Origin: Tetrapyrgos nigripes
Taxonomy: Eukaryota; Basidiomycota; Agaricomycetes; Agaricales; Campanellaceae
NCBI GenBank assembly: GCA_013368315.1
Contig: JAACJM010000028.1
Location: 310,001 to 374,000 of the forward strand
Reading direction: 5' to 3'
Length of the DNA: 64,000 bases
The first letter of the stretch is position 1. Each line of letters begins with the position of its first letter. A program made the position numbers and the translations under genes. Shown piece after piece: positions 10,162 to 23,073 of this stretch. The notes under the pieces were generated by a model that did no database searches, was not told the origin of the DNA, and saw only the letters and a list, made by a program, of their open reading frames with translations.

Positions 10162-12582
10162 ATGATGCTACGCGCTTCGTCGACAAAATGTTTTTCGAAA
10201 CCGCAAATGTCGTCCCTGACAACATTAGCAGAACGCGTCCGCAACTTTTCCTCGAGCTCGCGTCGTGAGCAGCAGCGCCTGGTCATCCTTGGATCCGGAT
10301 GGGGTGGATATGAGATTTTGAGGAAGGTAGACAAGAAGAGATGGAGTGCGTTTTGTTTCTCTTCATCTGGGATTAAGGTGACTTACTCTTATCCCAGATG
10401 TCACTATGATATCGCCCAACAACTACTTCAATTTTACACCTTTACTTGCGGGATGCTCTACTGGAACATTGGAGTTTCGTTGTGCTGTTGAGCCTGTAAG
10501 CTCTAGCATACATTGATCACCGTCCACTCTTCTGAATGTCATTACAGGTCCGGAGATTCGCACCGTCGGTGGTTCGTATCATACGCTAGCTTTTTCTGTC
10601 GATGACTCCTTATGCTACTTTGTCCATCTAGACTGCATACCAAGCTTGGTGTGACTCGATAGGTCAGTGACGTTCTTTGCATACATATACTGGACCTTAC
10701 GTCTTGGGAAACAGACTTCAAGAACAAAGTCCTGCGCTGCGTATGTATTCATTTTACTACGAGCATATAATCCCTCGAAATCGTCCAACCGTCCGTTTCC
10801 TTCATCCTATCAGATGCCCGCGACCCCGCCGTATCCTTATGCCTCTCCTTCTGACACATTCAACGACAAAACGAGAGTGATTCGTCGACCAGGAACAGAT
10901 GAGCCATTTACGGTACGGTATGACAAGCTGGTTATTGCTGTTGGATGTTATTCCCAGAGTGAGTCTGAATTATTATTTCTTTCTTGGGCTTTCGGGACAT
11001 ACGGCATATATTACGGTCATTGACCCATGTATGCGCATGTCCAAGTATCGCCGACATTTCCTGTGTTCTTTGGACGCGTGTTGACGCTTGAAGGAGCGGT
11101 TATTGACGGTTTTACTTTTCCCAGCATTTAACATCCCAGGTGTCAAAGAGCACGCACACTTCCTCAAAGACATTCGAGACGCCAGGGCCATAAGAAATAG
11201 GATTTATGAATGTGAGTCATGCGTTTTCATTCTCGGTAATGGCAAGATTTATGCATTGCATCCTTCCACTAGGCCTCGAACAGGCCAACCAACCCATCCT
11301 GTCCGATATTGAACGCAGAGGACTCCTCAACTTTTGTGTTGTGGGCGGAGGCCCAACTGGCGTCGAGTTTGCTGCAGAACTACATGACCTGTTACACGCT
11401 GAAATAGCCAAACATTATCCTAACCTGGCGAGGTTAAGTAAGATCAACCTTTACGATGTTGCTCCGAGTATTTTGGGGATGTTTGACAAGGAGTTGATTA
11501 AGTGAGTGTACATGTTGGAGTTTGTGTATAGGTCTAACTGTAATGCATTCGCCAATGGTGCGATATAGGTACACCGAGAACACTTTCAAGAGGGATGGGA
11601 TCAGTATTTTGACCAGTCATCATGTCGAGAAAGTGGAAGCGGTATGTCTAATGATTTATTTCTGGGCCCTCTTAAAGCACTTGAAGTAGCGTTGTGGATT
11701 CCCGATGCTGATAACTGCTTTACAGGGCAAACTGTTCGTCAAAGAACAGGGCGAAGTTCCATTCGGTCTTCTTGTCTGGTCGACGGGTCTTGCGGCCAAT
11801 CCATTAATCACTTCAATCACGGAGCTGAAGAAAGACAAGAGCGCCAGAAGGTGAGTGTGGCAAACACCTTGGCTTTCTTAACTGGTAGACCACACACTGA
11901 TGCGTATTACGCTCTAGCATCATAACCGACGCTCATCTGAATGCATTGAGAGCTGATGGAACACCTGATCCAGACGTCTGGGCCATTGGAGACGCGTCCA
12001 TGGTAGACGGTAGCATGCTACCGGCGACTGCTCAAGGTAGGTGCTCAAGCTGTAACACTACTTGCCTGTTAACATTATCATCGTAGTGGCGAACCAGAAA
12101 GCGAAGTACCTTGGGAAGAAACTTAACAAGATTGTTAAGGATCAAGACCCCAAAGAACCTTTCGAGTTTCATAATCAGGGCAGTTTGGCGTATATTGGAG
12201 ATTGGTGCGTTGTTGACGCCGATGGAATTCGAGTCCTCATTGGCTGACTGAGCAACGCGGTTCTTCATTACAGGAAGGCGATATACGAAGGACCAGAGGG
12301 GAGAGAGGGTAAACCTTTCAGCCAGGAATATGGACGTCTGGCTTGGTTGTTGTGGAGATCGGCGTACTTCACTATGACGCTGAGTGTGAAGAATAAGTCA
12401 GTTGTACTTGTTTGTGCAGACGGAATACTTTACTCACTAATTTCACTTTTTCCATGGCAGGGTTCTCGTCCCGTTCTACTGGTTCCTTACTTGTACGTTG
12501 AAACTTCCTCTTGCTCTTACAAACATGTTTGAACTGAGCATTCGTTATAGGGATCTTTGGACGTGATATCACGCGTTTTTAG
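10162..12582 (+). CDS. Alternative (type II) NADH:ubiquinone oxidoreductase
   Basis: Single-subunit mitochondrial NADH dehydrogenase of the NDE1/NDI1 family, passing electrons from NADH to ubiquinone without pumping protons. Fifteen exons in unbroken phase: 10162-10345, 10398-10495, 10548-10568, 10632-10662, 10715-10740, 10814-10958, 11125-11211, 11273-11501, 11569-11641, 11726-11850, 11918-12036, 12087-12204, 12274-12396, 12461-12492, 12551-12582; 480 residues. The N-terminus is rich in Arg and Ser without acidic residues, as in a mitochondrial presequence. The FAD site is LGSGWGG (residues 43-49) and the NADH site VVGGGPTG (residues 220-227); WAIGDAS and the C-terminal FGRDITRF membrane-anchor motif are present. 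No EF hands. Exon 3 is only 21 bases. Whether it faces the matrix or the intermembrane space cannot be told. Confidence 0.93.
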
Positions 12583-12683
12583 ACGTACTAGTACTACTCC
12601 ACTATCTGCTAGTGCACCGTAGCCTATACTAAGTAATAAAAGAGGTATTTCTAGGTACTAGCTGTATCGAATATCTTTCCGTA

Positions 12684-13907
12684 TCATAGAAAGGCCCTGC
12701 GTGTATTCGCGTTGGCTTCCTCCTCTTTGACAGGCCTAAAACTTTCCAACGCCATTGCAGATGACGGAGCGGATTGCCTGGCTTTGATTACACTCGGTGA
12801 AGGAATGTCTGGATTAGGCCCTGAGCGTAAATACTCAGCGATGAATACACTCCAGTTGGAATCAGAGGGAAAGAAATGACCTGTATGTGTCGAAAGGGCA
12901 CCATGAGCCGCAATGAAAAAAAAAGCAGTACATAAAATACAACACAACTTAGCGCACTCACCACCGTCGTGTGTCTCCAATCTCCGACTCAAACTAACGT
13001 CTAGTAACGTCTTCGTCCAAATTTCCGTAATCATCGTGTCAGCTTTACCAATGACGTGCAATGTCGGTGTGGAGTACCCTGAGCTAAATATCTTGGTGAA
13101 AAGGGGGACTGGAATCTTAAAGCCGGAAACAGCGACACAGAATTTACTGAGAGAGCATCATGAAGCAGAGGCATTGGGGTGTCTAAGGTGGTCGCTCACA
13201 AGGGAGGATGAGGCGCATGTCCATCTACGAGGAACGGTGGATATCGTTCTGGGTGTTCTAGCTGTTGGGTTGATCGCATTGATGAATCAGACACTCTACA
13301 ACACGAGCCAAGAGAAAACACACCAAAGCAGAAAGGAAGGCTGCCAACGCAGCTCCCATACTGAAGCCCATGACACCCTATCAGCTCACTAGTATGTTAG
13401 CGCAGTCTGTTGTAAACAGAAAGCTACCGTGGCAAAGGAACACCCACTTCAAATCTCCCATTTTTCAGCTTATCTCTCATATACACCAGTGTCTCTTCCA
13501 GGCCGACTGCCGTCCATGGTTCTTCGTTCCAGATCCACCATGTCCGAGGAGTGGGTTCTTCTGATGAGGAAGAGGCACCTCCAAGAGTAGAGGATTGTCG
13601 AGGGATCTCGGTAGATTCTAACTTATGTGGGGCGTCGAGGAAGACTAGTACAAATTACGGAGATGACAGTAAAATGATCATCAAAGCTAATTCGAAGGAG
13701 CGCAAGATATACGTACCCAATTCGACGTCTTGAGCTTGTTGGATAAGGCCACGCAACTGCGTGCCAAAATAGTCAGATACCACCAAGAAAAGTCACAATC
13801 CTGGATCCATCCAAGGAAACGACAGTAACTCGGCTCACCTTCTTGCGGAAGACGCTAGCGTTTTGAGTGCGTCCGTGTAGGACAAGGACGCGTCTGGTTG
13901 CCGACAT
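12684..13907 (-). CDS. FSH1-like serine hydrolase, copy B
   Basis: Exons 13839-13907, 13717-13756, 13448-13644, 13324-13377, 13200-13261, 12962-13146 and 12684-12880 give 267 residues. Alpha/beta hydrolase of the FSH1 group (yeast Fsh1-3, ovarian-cancer-gene-2-like). It opens with RRVLVLHGRTQNA, has LDAPHKL, the nucleophile Ser108 in GFSMG, the acid in GKAD and the catalytic His in DGGH. The glutamine normally after the Ser is Met here, and the usual HGF is HGR; copy C has the common residues. Substrate unknown; in other fungi such genes sit beside biosynthetic genes or act as short-chain esterases. The exon lengths 54, 62 and 185 are shared by the three copies, showing recent common descent. 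Confidence 0.88.
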
Positions 13908-14010
13908 TCGGGATAACCAAAGCTCTGCAAGTCCTGGAATTTCGAAAGATTTTTTTCAAAGAGTCGACGGGGCAACGGACACCCTAGAGGACAGGAGAAC
14001 GGCCTGACGC

Positions 14011-14018
14011 TTTATATA
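14011..14018 (-). promoter_or_regulatory. TATA box of FSH copy B
   Basis: TATATAAA read on the minus strand, 104 bases before the copy B start codon. Confidence 0.45.
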
Positions 14019-14479
14019 CGTTGAAATACCATACATCCTTACCCGTGGTCGACTGAGCTGCTGCCAGGTCGTCGCCGCTCGCTGCAGTGTATAACGTCAG
14101 GCACAGTATGAGGTTGTCTTCGGAGATACGTACTCCGAAAGAGCGCCATCACGTCTTTCTTCTGCACTGTCGGAGTCAGTTAAATTTCATCGTATACAAG
14201 ATAAAGGGACTTGCTAGTACCCATCTTTCAAAGACATTCGAAGTCCTTGGCCAACAGCTCTCGCCCTGCATCCGATACGTGTGTGTTGCAAGTCGAGTGG
14301 AAGTCTGAAATAGAGTCGGACAATGCCGCTTGCACACTTTATATGTTTCCATTTCTGGAAGCTAACGTCTAACCAGTAAAAACACAACTACAACACCGTC
14401 TAGCTTACTTAGGTCTAGATCTTAAGTAGATACTTAATTCAAACTAAAACCCGCCTCCAGCAACTCTGGAACATGGTCG
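14019..14479. other. Intergenic between FSH copies B and C
   Basis: Promoter-distal region of copy B and 3' flank of copy C. Nothing else recognised. Confidence 0.5.
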
Positions 14480-15746
14480 TTAAAGAGAGGCCACGAACTT
14501 GCCATTCGCAGAGCCGCCTTGCTCTTGCTCTCCTGTGACAGGTGTAGCTCTGCCAGAAGGTGCAGCAGACGATGAAGCAGATTCTGCAGCTTTGATTGCG
14601 CTTGGTGAAGGGATGTCGGGACTAGGCGCTGAGCGTAAAAATTCAGCAAGGAACCTACCCCAGTTGGATTTCGTAGGGACAAAGTGGCCTGCGGTGACAG
14701 TAAAACGAAGAAAGGGCCGAGGCAAGTCAATCCATGAGGAACCACGAAATTATGCAGAGTGGAAGGACTCACCACCTTCATGCGTCTCCAACCTCTGATT
14801 TCGGCTAACTTCCAATAACATATTCGACCTTTCCTCGGTGACAACAATGTCTGTCTTGCCCAAGACGTGCAATGTCGGTGTAGAGTATCCTGAACTGAAT
14901 ATCTCATGGGAAAGGGAATCTAGAAGTTTGAAGCCGGAGACAGCAACGCAGAATTTACTGCAGACCATGGTCAGAGAGAGCAGAAAAGGGGTGGGAGTTT
15001 GTCACTCACAAAGGAGGATGAGGAGGCTGGCCATCTACAAGAAATGGTGGATAACGTTCTGGGTGTTCTAACTGTTGTTTGGAATCATGAGGGCACTGTA
15101 CAAGCGTTCAGCATGCGGAACACACCAAAGCAGAAAGCAATCCTGCCAACGCTGCTCCTTGGCTGAAGCCCATGACACCCTATCAGCTTCGTCAGTAGAA
15201 CAATAAAAAGAAAAGAGCACGAAAACACGCACGTCAAATCTCTCTACGTTCAGCCTGTCCCTCAGAAAGACCAGTGTCTCTTCCAGCCCTTCAGCCTTCT
15301 GTGAGTCGGGTTTCCATCTCCACCATGCACGAGGAATCAAAGATGGGTCTTCTAACGAGGTAGATGCACCTCCAAGAGCAGTGGGATCCCCCGGTATGTC
15401 TGCATACTCGAGAATATGTGGACCATCGAGGAAGACTGGATTGCCATGAAGATAAGGGCAAAACGAAGGTAAGCCCAAGAACTCGGGAGGAGGTGGAGAA
15501 TGAAGGATGCATACCCATTTCAACATCTTTGGCTTGCTTTCTGAGAGCGCCCAACTAAATGAACAGATAGCCGGTGGTTATGATCATCGAGAGCGTCAAG
15601 ATAAGTGACGATCTATCCAGAAAATTAGTCAGAAGCCGTCCCAATCTCTGTAACATATAGCAAAACTCACAACCCACCCTCTTGCTGAAGATGCTAGCGT
15701 TCTGAGTGAATCCGTGCAGTACAAGTACGCGTCTGGCTGTCGACAT
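14480..15746 (-). CDS. FSH1-like serine hydrolase, copy C
   Basis: Exons 15678-15746, 15515-15554, 15233-15435, 15126-15179, 15010-15071, 14773-14957 and 14480-14688, 273 residues in clean phase. Signature residues: RRVLVLHGFTQNA, LDGPHILE, the nucleophile Ser110 in GFSQG, Asp in GKTD and His in EGGH. Same fold and probable chemistry as copy B: hydrolysis of a small ester or thioester in the cytosol. The C-terminal 40 residues are rich in Ala, Ser, Gly and Pro and look disordered. It is the most canonical of the three copies and probably the best proxy for the ancestral function. Confidence 0.9.
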
Positions 15747-16085
15747 TTCCGAGTTAAGAAGCTTGGAAGAATCTAGCTGCTTCGTGATCTGATTTCTGGA
15801 TACACAAAAACCTTGCGGGCAGGGAACGTTGAGGGAGAGACCTGAATTTCCTGTCAAGGGTGGTGATGGTAACGGGCAAACTTTTCACAAGCCGAAGAAT
15901 TCGTCAGCGACTCAATTTTTTTGGTATTGCGGTAATTGTACAGGGCAATCCTGGATAATTTACAAACGATAGTGTTGAAGGAGTTCAATGATATTTACAT
16001 AGCTAGCAATTGCGACAGGAAACAAGAAAAAAGGGATAGAAAAAAAATTACTGCCCCATGGCACTCGAAAACCTATTACATACCA
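15747..16085. other. Intergenic between FSH copy C and the kinase
   Basis: Upstream region of copy C and 3' flank of the kinase gene. No TATA box or other element stands out. Confidence 0.5.
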
Positions 16086-19000
16086 TCAACATTCCTTTTG
16101 CCTTTTTGAAAATTTCTTCAGCTTCGTCCATATCCTCCATACCGAAGATTTTGAGGCACTCTCCAGAGGTTGACTCATGTTCTTCCTTTCCCAAGCTTCC
16201 CAATGTTCCAGAGGTGTTGTATGCACCGTCATGCTCTGAGCACGCTGCCTGTGACTCCCTGCTCTCATTTTGACAGAGGCCCGCCTCGTTGAAACGGAGG
16301 AGTGATAACGAGAGGACGATTGAGTACGCTCCTGACTGGAACCGTCAGTCTCAAAGTCACCGAGACAAACGACAGGTACAAATGCATTCCTGGGACTGCC
16401 AACCTCGGGCTGTTCAGAACTGTGTTGCACCTGCCGACTAATCGGAGACTTGAGCAAACCTAACCCCAACAGCGACGAGCGCCTGGGTCGATGACTTGAC
16501 GGATTCGGAGAAGCGAAACTGGAAACTTCGTGTTCACCACCATACACAGTGCGTCTCCGATGTCCATAGTCCGTGCCTACGCCCACGCTCACGGCTCTGC
16601 GTTTCATCTTGTTATTCCTTCCCACTGCTTCATTCAAGCCGAGGCTGACGCTTCTCCCTTTCCCAGCAGGTGTGGAATACTTCCTGCTATCTATGTTCCT
16701 AATGCTCCCAGACATGCCCAGACGCCTTTCCCTGCCAAACACACACTCTTCCAATTCCAAACTTCTATCCCTCGTGTCCATAGCGTTCAACACCTCGATA
16801 GTCAACCTCTCCTCAAGCGTCACTGGCTCAGCTAGGTCCTCTATAAACCGCCAGTTCTCATCTGCAGGAGAGGGTGAATATGGATTTGGCAATCTAGGAG
16901 ACAATGGTGAGGCCAAAGGAAACGCCACAGACTCCGAGTGAACAAGACTATCTTGTCGTTGAGCTTGAGAGTAAGCAGAGACACGGACCCTCTGCCTCGG
17001 TGTACGGCACTGAACCCGACAGAGCCGGTGATCTGGGAAATCTGTAGCGTCTGGAGAAAGGGTGAGTTGCGTATCTGGTGATCCAGCAGGGCTACGGGCT
17101 TCGAAATCCGAGGTAGGGAGAATAGACGTCTGCGCTTGATATCGTGATGGTGCTCTGACACAGGCGTATTCGTCCGTTTGGAAGGATAAATTGGAGAGAA
17201 GTGGGGAAGGTGAAGCAATTGCTGTGTGCCCTGGTGACGGCAAGAAAGGGAATAGCTGTGTAACAGATGCTAAACGCCTTTGCCCTCCTTGTCCAGGTGA
17301 AAATGACAAAGAATCAGGCTTTGAGATCAGCGAGAGCCGTTTTGGTCGGGGTAAGGAGAATTTGGAGCCTGGTTGGGAAAGAGAGTGGCCAAGTTGAGAA
17401 AATGGCGCAGACAGCCTTTTCCACCGGTTTTGTTTGCTCTTCTGACTATTAGTGGAGTCCTGGAGAGGCTCAGCCTGTCTATTTCGAGGAGTGAAAGACG
17501 TCCTAAGAAGTGGGGGGGAAGATGAAACAACGGGAGGGCAACTACGGGGCAAAGCGAGCCCTGCCAGAAAGTTGTGATTTTGCGCAGATGTAAGCAGTAA
17601 TGGTTCCACAGGTGGTCTGGGACTGAAGACAAAATCCCCAGCTCGAGAAAGGTGGCTCTCTGAAGAGACATGACTGTCGACGCCGATGACGTCAGCCGTT
17701 GTCCAAGATGAAACGCGCCCAGACCGTTGCCCTGACCTCAAAGACGACATGAAGACGACTTCGTCAATTTCGGAGTCATTCTCGGCAGCTCGCAGAGTCT
17801 GTTCCTTCAATTCCAGGTTGCCATGATCGCTTTCTTTCGGTGTGGGCTGCGCTACAGAGACGGTACTATCGCAAAAATGCACGCAGTGCAATGACGCAGT
17901 GGATGGAAAAGGTTGGAGTGCGCTAGCGGTGTCATCGAGAGGAGTGAGGTCGACGCTTGTATGGCCATCCTCTGGCGAGGTAGGCACATAACATCCGGCT
18001 GCGTCTACAGCGTCAAATTCGTCGTCGCATGGATCCGCCTTTGCGTACACGTCGTCAGACACGGAAGCAGTTGAAGTTTCTAACTCAGCGGTTGGCGTAG
18101 ATGTAGCGCGTGCGGTCGACACCTCATCTTGATCTGAGCCAGGGTCGCTCTCTGCGAGAGAAGATAGCTCTTCCGCAAAACCAGCCATGTCAGAAGCACT
18201 GTCAGAAGTGTTGAAGACCATGCTCATACTGAGGGAGACATTCGGATCCAAAGCGACAGACGGTGGATTGGGAAGCGGAGGATGAGACAGAGCAGCGATG
18301 TCCTCCCATAGGCTATATATAGGGCCGAAGAAAGGATGGTCCTTGACATCCTCGTCACCCAAGCGATTATGCGGCTGGTCGACTAGAAGCTTCAGAACAT
18401 TAAAAGAGGGTCTTAGTTTACAAAACTCCTCGCAGAGAGAATGGTATCCACTCACTGCTCGCAGAAACCCTTCGAGATGTGACCCATCTTCACCAGCATA
18501 TAGATTACTGATCCTTGCAACGATCTTCTCAAGTTCTCCAAATGCCAAACTGAAGTCTCCTGCAGTGCGTCGCCACAGTCTGTCTCTGACGCTAGTGTTC
18601 GGAATAGGAAGAAACCGAAAAGGTATAGCGCCTGTCGCGAGTTCGTAGAGCATTACGCCTAAACTCCACCAATCAACCTTCTGGTCGTAAATTACATGAC
18701 CGGCGGGATCTCTGTGTCTTATCTCCGGAGCGGCATATAACGGAGTCAAGGAGATGAAGGTATGGGGAGGTAGAACTATAGGGTGAAATGTCTTCTTTGC
18801 TGGAGACTCTAAGAATCGCGCCGAGAAATCATCATAGTCAAAAGAGAGAGGTAGGAGACTTGATGCTCCAAAGTCGCTAATGATGGCATGACCAGAAGAT
18901 GAGACCATGATATTGGCGGGCTTGATGTCTTGGTGCACAATGCCACTTCCATGGAGGAAAGTTAAGCCGAGAACCAGCTCGGCAGCCAACAGTCGAAAAG

Positions 19001-19895
19001 AAGCTAGAGCGTTGCTCTGGTATTTGCCATCTTCAAGGACGAGAGGCAAAGAAACCGAAGAAAGGCGTGAGGTTACTGTAGCGGGCTGTAGACGAAGTCG
19101 AGAAGCGACCTCGGGATTTTCCAGGGACACTGGATGGTATTCCTAGAGATCGGGTCAAGACTGGACAATGGGGTAGGAGGTTGCTGCACATACCAAAATC
19201 ATGAATACGAACTGATCGTTCTGAAAACTTTCTGACATTGTCTGCAAAAAATTGACTCCTCTACCGTTGGCGTCGTCCAGTCCTTTGATCCACCGCAATG
19301 TCCGTAGCTCTCTCTTTACTTCTTCGGTTTCGTTTTGTTTCATTCCAGTCTTGCGTAAAACTTTGATAGCACACAACTTTCTCGGGGTATCTGGCGTTGT
19401 GTTTTCATGAAGATGACCAAGGAGAACTTTGCCATACGCTCCACATCCAATCGTTCCGAGCAGGTCAATATCAGATAACGATCTGGTGGATGACAGTGAA
19501 TGTACTGGAGATCTGAAGTGGTCTAACGGCCTCTGCGGACTTGAAAATTTGACACCAATTGGCACCTCGAAGGTTTGTTTCAATTGAGGATTTGGTGTCC
19601 GCTGATGCATAGAAGACATGGAAAGCACACGTCGCTTCGGGAAAGAAGAGAAGACAGGGGAAGAGTGGTTGGAGAAGCTGACAGAAGAGCACGGCGCACG
19701 AGTAAAGCGTGGAGAAGAAAGCCAGGGTTGGAAAGAACAATTGTCTATGTTGCCGTTAGCCAAAAGCGGGATCCTGGGAGATACGATAGGTGCTGGACAT
19801 AGCGAAGAGAGTGCCAGCTGTACAGAAGTTGAGTCGCAAAAGGCCTGGATTGCTTCCTGGTCTGTCAAACGCATATGGGATGGTTTGGGGGTCAA
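16086..19895 (-). CDS. AGC-like serine/threonine protein kinase with long disordered tail
   Basis: Two exons, 19194-19895 and 16086-19142, 1252 residues. A Ser/Pro-rich N-terminus precedes the kinase domain: glycine loop IGCGAYGKV near residue 150, the ATP lysine in CAIKVL, hinge FMILEY at the exon junction, catalytic loop VHQDIKPAN (Asp306), DFG at 324-326, an AAPE segment and DWWSLGVMLYELATG. The end of the domain reads RLGDEDVKDHPFF, the AGC-family signature. The catalytic loop has HQD in place of HRD, which changes the arginine that normally reads the phosphorylated activation loop. The remaining 750 or so residues are Ser/Thr/Pro-rich with no domain I recognise, and the usual AGC hydrophobic motif was not found. 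Cell role unknown; orthology to a named fungal kinase was not established. Confidence 0.85.
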
Positions 19896-20109
19896 AATTT
19901 TGTAGGAAAGAATGACTTGTTGATAGCAAAAATTTCCAGAATTTCGCCTAGAGGGCTAAAGGGAAGAGGTAGCGCGGTAGTGTAAAGGGAAGAGGAAGGT
20001 GGAAGAGGAGGTAGAGGTAGGGCGTGGGAACAAATGTCCAAACACCTCTTGTTCCAACCAACGTCCTTCTCGGAGACCTCTTTTCTTCACCGCTCCCTAC
20101 GGCCTCAAA

Positions 20110-21303
20110 ATGCCCCCTACGAGATCTTCAAAACGACAGGAGAAGGCAAAGGAGATGGCAGACGAAGAGACAGCCGTTGAGGCTACTCAAGACGAAGATG
20201 TTGTCATGACTAGTGTGGACACAAACGAATCCACTGAAGACGACCCAGCGTCGGATGGTACTGCAAAGATGACCATGGACGCAAGGAAGGCAAAAATGGA
20301 GGAACTACGGCGGAAAATGGTGCATCTCAGACTTGACTCTTATAGTACACCTGGTTGCTAACTCGTCGCTTTACAGGCTGCTTCATCCAGGGCAAACCGT
20401 GCTTCTCTCGTAGAAGAGAGCACAAAATCGAAGATCACAGCCCGGGACGCTGCACGGTTAGACAGGCAGCGCAAACTAGCCGAGACATTGCGGTTGAAGG
20501 CAGACGCCGAGGAACGAGGAGAGGATGTTGAAAGGGCGAAGAACTGGGAGTATACAATAGAGGAAAATGATGCCTGGGAGAAGAAGCAGGCGAGGAAGGC
20601 TAGGAGAGCAGACTTTGCGTTCCATGGTGAGCTTTCTCTGCTTTTCCGTCATATGCGTCTCAGCAGCTTATCTTTGCTAGATGACGCTCATGCCGCCAGG
20701 CGGCGATACAAGAAGGAGCTCGACCACATAAAACCTGACCTTGAGGCTTACAACAAGCAGAAAGAGGTTGCGATGGGCTTAGCTCCTGGTACCCTGACCC
20801 AATTCGATCCTAAAGCTGGACCGGCTGTAAGTCTCAGACTTTCTTCCATGTTTGATATGCTGATGCGTTTGATTCTGTAGTCCTCGCCCACTAGTCTTGA
20901 GCAACAACTCGCCGCAGAGAACCTGTATCGTGATGCCAACACTCTCATGTACGGCGACAGCAAACCGTCTGAAGAAGCCATTGATAGGGTCGTGTCGAAG
21001 ATTAATAGAGAGTGCGCTTTTCTGGTTTCTCAATTGTACTCATTGAGCTGACCCTCCTGCCTCGCAGCATCGACAAGAAGGGCAAATTCTCTCGAAAACG
21101 TCTCAACGAAGACGAAGGCGATATCACCTACATCAACGAGCACAATCGTGTATTCAACAAGAAGGTCTGTTTAAACTCTACACCTCGCTTCCAGTGACCT
21201 TGACACTCAACATATTTTCACTTTTTACTTCTAGATTGCTCGTTACTACGACAAGTACACCGCGGAAATCCGGGCAAGTTTCGAGCGTGGCACTGCTCTT
21301 TAA
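20110..21303 (+). CDS. SYF2: Pre-mRNA-splicing factor SYF2
   Basis: Component of the NineTeen (Prp19-associated) complex and the catalytic spliceosome in the nucleus. Six exons: 20110-20319, 20377-20626, 20681-20826, 20881-21011, 21068-21164, 21235-21303; 300 residues. The N-terminal third is acidic and disordered; the conserved helical part includes KMEELRRKM, RAKNWEYTIEENDAWEKK, RRRYKKELDHIKPDLEAY, LYRDANTLMYG and the diagnostic C-terminal KKGKFSRKR and DITYINEHNRVFNKKIARYYDKYT segments (quoted in parts). Start at 20110 because it has a good AAAATG context and begins the acidic region; the reading frame is open further upstream. It lies head to head with the kinase gene, about 210 bases apart, so the two probably share a promoter region. 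Confidence 0.95.
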
Positions 21304-22698
21304 TGTCATCTGCAGCCCACTTTGCATGCTTCTTTCCCTATGGATGATGTCTCAGGATATATCTTATGAATGTACACTTGTAATAACATGATAATGCCAG
21401 CCGCTGTCCAACGTTGAAGTTGGCCTTCGTCATGTCTGCATACTCCTTGGAGAAAAAGCCACCTGGTCTTGACTCCATACGAATCTTCTTCAGCTTTGAA
21501 ACTGATGCGATGAAGATCAAACTAGCACTGCTGGCATTCCAGGTCGTGTTCAAGAATAATCTTGATAGCGGACAAGGCAATTCTCCATTAAGCCTCGTCA
21601 CCTTATTCTCTTACAGTTTCATGTTAGATCCGGCTGCAGTGGCCTCGAATTAGTGAGTCTGTCTGCCTTCTTCCGTTTACCCATAGTATCAGTCGCCTGC
21701 GGCTGTGGCGCTTCTTCATTCCGTGATCATCATGAAGACCTACCTCGCCAATCCCGAGAAGTTGATACAATCTTTGTGCTTTCATCCATGAGAGCATCAG
21801 GGGTCAGGGTCCTCAGTATGACGATCATCAAAACTTGTTCTCCGCGTTCACTCATCATCTTCTTGCCAGCGAAAACAATTGAAGATCCCCCCCGTCCAAA
21901 TGGGACCAATAACCACTGGTGCAATGCCAACAAAGGCTCGTGGTGATATTGGTGATTTACGCTTTTTCAACATGTACGTCTCAGAAATGTGATGATCTTC
22001 ATTCTGATCCAACGGCAGATCATTTTTCATTCCTCGCTGGACTAGAATCGTCATCTCAAGCGGGAATGACATGCATTTCTGAGTACCTATGGTTTAATAC
22101 TACGTCTTGATATTCATGTCTCTTACTTATCAACCTCCCACCAGGGCTCAATTCCCCGCTTCGTATGCTGCACCAAAATCAGACCGCAGTCCCGGTAACC
22201 CCATCGCTTCTTGAGAACTTTATCCCTGATCACGAACTCTCCTCTTCTCCAACAAGGTTCTTGGTTCTTGGTTGCCTGATTGATCTTATCATCGTGACAG
22301 TTTTAAGCAAACCTTCCAGTTTTCAGGACCTTTATTACCAGTACCGGTTTCACGGTTAACTCAAAGCCGCCCGATAAAGATTGACGAATGCCACCGGCCC
22401 ACTGACGATGCAAGTGGTGCATTGGACCATATATACGATTCCTCGGCTTTGGGCGCATGTCATTTTACGCCACGGTTACGCAGCGCTGTTCAGTTTACGA
22501 AGATCTCGACGCACTTTCTTGCTCAATGTCAGGCACACTGTCATATGACCCTTTGGCGAGAAAAATACTCGCAAGTTGAGTTCTGTTAAGTTTCGACGTC
22601 GAGCTTTTGAATTGCTTGGCTGAAATGAAAGCGTCGAAGCCAAAAGCGTTTCCAAGATGAAGAATTACTCCGTTGACTGACAGGATATCAGATGCTCT
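21304..22698. other. Gene-poor stretch after SYF2
   Basis: About 1.4 kb with only short ORFs on both strands and no recognised family. A minus-strand ORF at 22495-22776 has natural-looking composition but no start or splice context that I trust, and it overlaps the doubtful small gene at 22699. Confidence 0.45.
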
Positions 22699-23073
22699 AT
22701 GAGAACCGACTCTGGTTCGCAACCAGAGTCTTCCACATGTACACTGGTTTGCCACGACCTTAGTCGTCGCCGTCATATCTGCACACCTACGGGCTACAGG
22801 TTCAAGTTTACTACCCCCGATTGTGTGTCTACCTTTCGAGTTGGATCTCGAGATTTGTATCCTGGCGCTGATTTTCCCATAAGGCTTCTTGGGTAAGTGG
22901 GCTTGATTAATTTAAAAATTTTGAGCTCTAACCTGGAATGATTACCTTACAGCGAAGCACGGGATATACCAGCTACTTATTTGAAGGGCTGGAAAGATGG
23001 TGACCTAGTGGTTTCCAACTCCCCAACGTTGACCATTGGATCAGTCAACAAACGGACAAGTCCCGCACCGTGA
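22699..23073 (+). CDS. Possible small protein of unknown function
   Basis: Two exons, 22699-22892 and 22953-23073, joined by an intron with GTAAGT donor and TTACAG acceptor, give 104 residues. The second half (IPATYLKGWKDGDLVV) looks protein-like. No domain recognised. A minus-strand ORF overlaps the first exon, so the strand is not certain. Confidence 0.3.
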
